Shown here: one piece after another, positions 62,326 through 64,000 of the stretch
How positions within the stretch are numbered: position 1 is the stretch's first letter
How the letters are laid out: each line of letters starts with the position of its first letter
Assembly: GCA_017430535.1 (NCBI GenBank)
Contig: JAFRMR010000003.1
Location: 372,001 to 436,000 of the forward strand
DNA length: 64,000 bases
Source of the DNA: Clostridia bacterium
Lineage (GTDB): Bacteria; Bacillota; Clostridia; Oscillospirales; Acutalibacteraceae
Direction of reading: 5' to 3'
Translations under genes and position numbers: made by a program
Notes under the pieces: generated by a model
Seen by the model: the letters and a program-made list of their open reading frames with translations, nothing else
The model's database searches: none
Told to the model about the DNA's origin: nothing

Positions 62326-62565
62326 TCAAATTTCCTGAAAATAAGGTCTTTTCCGTATGCCGCAAAGGGTTACCTTCTCACCCGTATCCTCGTAAATACG
62401 CTGTTCAATCCATTTCAGGCAGCGCTCCAGCATAAGGCACTTGGAGCATTCGCCCTGAAGCAGTACGGTTACTTCCGTGCCCTTGCGCCCGACAAAGCTG
62501 ATTTCGCCGCCATCACCCTGAAGGCAGGGGCGTATGCGGTTTTCAATATAATCCTGTATATCCAT
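62326..62565 (-). CDS. Small NifU-like (Nfu) domain protein
   Basis: A 79-residue protein resembling the C-terminal Nfu domain of NifU: I-R-P-C-L-Q-G-D-G-G-E-I (12-23) then L-Q-G-E-C-S-K-C-L (36-44), where the C-x-x-C binds a shared Fe-S cluster. The usual G-x-C-x-x-C-P-x-S is present as E-C-S-K-C-L-M. Stand-alone Nfu proteins carry Fe-S clusters to targets; why it leads an operon of mannosidase and mutase is not clear. Start 62565 follows GAAAGG weakly. Own promoter at 62601-62629. Confidence 0.82.
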   Translation of the reverse strand: MDIQDYIENRIRPCLQGDGGEISFVGRKGTEVTVLLQGECSKCLMLERCLKWIEQRIYEDTGEKVTLCGIRKRPYFQEI

Positions 62566-62600
62566 ATTATGGCCTTTCGGTATAACATATTTCTCTACTA

Positions 62601-62629
62601 ATTATATCATATTATTAAGGAGTATTCAA
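62601..62629 (-). promoter_or_regulatory. Promoter of the NifU-GH38-mutase-CotH operon
   Basis: Minus-strand TTGAAT (62624-62629), 17-bp spacer, TATAAT (62601-62606). Confidence 0.8.
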
Positions 62630-62631
62630 TT

Positions 62632-62687
62632 TTTTAAAAAAAAATAAAAAAATCCCGCACGAACAAGGGTGGATAACCGTACGGGAT
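62632..62687 (-). terminator. Terminator of glutamate dehydrogenase gene
   Basis: 10-bp stem with one mismatch (62652-62661 with 62678-62687), followed on the minus strand by a T-run broken only by A (62651 downward). Confidence 0.82.
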
Positions 62688-62702
62688 ATGTATTTGGTTG
62701 AA

Positions 62703-64000
62703 TCAGATAAGACCCTGAGCCATCATTGCATCGGCAACCTTTACGAAGCCGGCGATGTTTGCGCCTGCAACAAGGTCATAACCGAAGCCGTATTTTTCTG
62801 CAGCTGCTGCGGAAGAATCGTGGATATTTACCATAATCTGATGAAGTTTTGCATCAACTTCTTCTGCAGTCCAGCTGTACCTCATGGAGTTCTGGCTCAT
62901 TTCAAGGGCGGATGTGGCAACGCCGCCGGCATTAACCGCCTTGGAGGGAGCAACTGCCTTGCACTTCTCTTTAAGGAAAGCAAGAGCATCATTGGTGGTG
63001 GGCATATTGGCAACCTCAATGTAATAAGGAACGCCGTTGGCAGCAATCTGCTCAGCCTCTTTCATGCCGATTTCGTTCTGGGTGGCGCAGGGCATTGCGA
63101 TATCAACCTTGACACCCCAGGGCTTCTGGCCTGCAAAGAACTGAACGCCGAATTTATCGGCATAATCCTGAACCTTGTCTCTGCCGCTGGCTCTCATTTC
63201 AAGAAGGTAGTTAATCTTTTCATCGGTAACGATTCCGTCGGGATCGTAAATGTAACCGTCGGGGCCGGAAACCGTTACGGCCTTACCGCCGAGCTCAGCA
63301 ATCTTCTTTGCTGCGCCCCAGGCAACATTGCCGAAACCGGAGAGAGCGAAGGTTTTGCCTTTGATATCCTCGCCGAAATGTTTGAGAACTTCCTGAGTGT
63401 AGTAAACAGCACCGTAGCCTGTGGCTTCAGGCCTGATGAGTGAACCGCCGTAGGAAAGACCCTTGCCGGTAAGAACGCCGTTTTCGAAGCAGCCCTTGAT
63501 TCTCTTATACTGGCCGTAGAGAAAACCGATCTCTCTGCCGCCTACGCCGATATCGCCTGCGGGAACATCAACATCGGGGCCGATATGCCTGTAAAGCTCG
63601 GTCATAAATGCCTGACAGAAACGCATAATCTCTGCATCGCTCTTGCCTCTGGGGTCAAAATCGGAACCGCCTTTGCCGCCGCCTATGGGCAGGCCGGTGA
63701 GGCTGTTTTTGAAGGTCTGCTCAAAAGCAAGAAACTTCATAATGCCGATATAAACCGACGGATGGAAACGCAGGCCGCCTTTGTAGGGGCCGATTGCGCC
63801 GTTGAACTGAACCCTGTAGCCGGTGTTGATATTGACCTTGCCGTTATCATCAACCCAGGTAACTCTGAAAGATATTGCTCTTTCGGGCTCAACCATTCTT
63901 TCAAGCAGACCGGCCTTTTCATACTCGGGGTGCTGGTTTACAACAGGCTCGAGTGTGGAAAGAACCTCAGTTACAGTCTGCACGAATTCAGGCTCGGCTG
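62703..64000 (-). CDS. gdhA: NADP-type glutamate dehydrogenase, 5' end cut by window
   Basis: At least 432 residues of a hexameric glutamate dehydrogenase, converting 2-oxoglutarate and ammonia to glutamate. The frame is open to the window end (residues A-E-P-E-F-V before the GTG at 63983), so the start is outside. Motifs: G-P-Y-K-G-G-L-R-F-H (substrate), G-G-G-K-G-G-S-D-F-D-P (catalytic Lys region), P-A-G-D-I-G-V-G-G-R-E, S-G-F-G-N-V-A-W-G (dinucleotide). The small-subunit bacterial type I form, usually NADP-linked; cofactor not decided by sequence alone. Ends with A-D-A-M-M-A-Q-G-L-I. Confidence 0.95.
   Translation of the reverse strand, partial: AEPEFVQTVTEVLSTLEPVVNQHPEYEKAGLLERMVEPERAISFRVTWVDDNGKVNINTGYRVQFNGAIGPYKGGLRFHPSVYIGIMKFLAFEQTFKNSLTGLPIGGGKGGSDFDPRGKSDAEIMRFCQAFMTELYRHIGPDVDVPAGDIGVGGREIGFLYGQYKRIKGCFENGVLTGKGLSYGGSLIRPEATGYGAVYYTQEVLKHFGEDIKGKTFALSGFGNVAWGAAKKIAELGGKAVTVSGPDGYIYDPDGIVTDEKINYLLEMRASGRDKVQDYADKFGVQFFAGQKPWGVKVDIAMPCATQNEIGMKEAEQIAANGVPYYIEVANMPTTNDALAFLKEKCKAVAPSKAVNAGGVATSALEMSQNSMRYSWTAEEVDAKLHQIMVNIHDSSAAAAEKYGFGYDLVAGANIAGFVKVADAMMAQGLI

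Overview
The window looks like chromosomal DNA from a gut-type Clostridia, most likely an uncultured Oscillospirales/Ruminococcaceae relative. The reasons are gene content and sequence style: a dockerin-bearing giant secreted protein, a CotH-like secreted protein, GalT of the Gram-positive type, a Cys T-box leader, a DnaD/DnaI-type helicase-loader pair, reverse rubrerythrin, sigma-A promoters with a 17-bp spacer, and strong GGAGG ribosome binding sites. Base composition by eye is in the mid to high forties percent GC. I see no phage, insertion sequence, CRISPR array or rRNA; the only RNA gene is a tRNA-Thr.

Layout. 1-1004: 3' end of a secreted repeat protein. 1067-6713 (minus): six-gene operon with lipid-linked ends (lysoplasmalogenase-like, carboxymuconolactone decarboxylase-like, SDR, TIM-barrel isomerase, PAP2 phosphatase split by a frameshift at a slippery T-run, secreted lipase-like hydrolase). 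6826-8034: iron alcohol dehydrogenase. 8202-13529: 1775-residue dockerin protein. 13873-18919 (minus): malQ, Met-gamma-lyase-like enzyme, DUF2461 and two endonuclease/exonuclease/phosphatase paralogues. 19031-20325 (plus): HAD phosphatase and reverse rubrerythrin. 20424-24975 (minus): small secreted protein, type-2 ileS, beta-propeller-like protein. 25162-29381 (plus): secreted metallophosphoesterase, phosphoglucomutase, a 74-residue mini sorting-signal protein and a GH43-like enzyme. 29455-33121 (minus): orphan glycosidase-like protein and DUF1846. 33253-37512 (plus): tightly coupled glycan operon (GH36-like, galacturonokinase-like GHMP kinase, GH125 mannosidase, ABM protein). 37585-38395: tRNA-Thr(GGT) followed by trmO. 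38464-40790 (minus): cysE-cysS under a T-box. 40791-44414 (minus): recA-recX-rimO-pgsA. 44623-49212 (plus): rpmB, DnaD/DnaI-type loaders, tex. 49250-55651 (minus): lipase paralogue, galT, exonuclease, rmlB, nitroreductase, PHP protein. 55858-62565 (minus): NifU-like protein, GH38 mannosidase, second phosphosugar mutase, CotH protein. 62703-64000: glutamate dehydrogenase, cut by the window end.

How it fits together. The organism appears to digest alpha-mannose and alpha-galactose containing glycans: GH38, GH125 and GH36-like enzymes without signal peptides imply intracellular trimming. A sugar-1-kinase, GalT and two phosphohexomutases could then feed glycolysis, with MalQ handling maltodextrins. 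Several exported proteins (two lipase-like paralogues, CotH, dockerin protein, metallophosphoesterase) act at the cell surface. The items I rate highest for follow-up are the tRNA-Thr(GGU)/trmO substrate-enzyme gene pair, the galacturonokinase-like kinase in a mannosidase/galactosidase operon, the slippery-site PAP2 gene, and the giant dockerin protein whose N-terminal 1400 residues I cannot assign. None of these is proven to be a new system from sequence alone.
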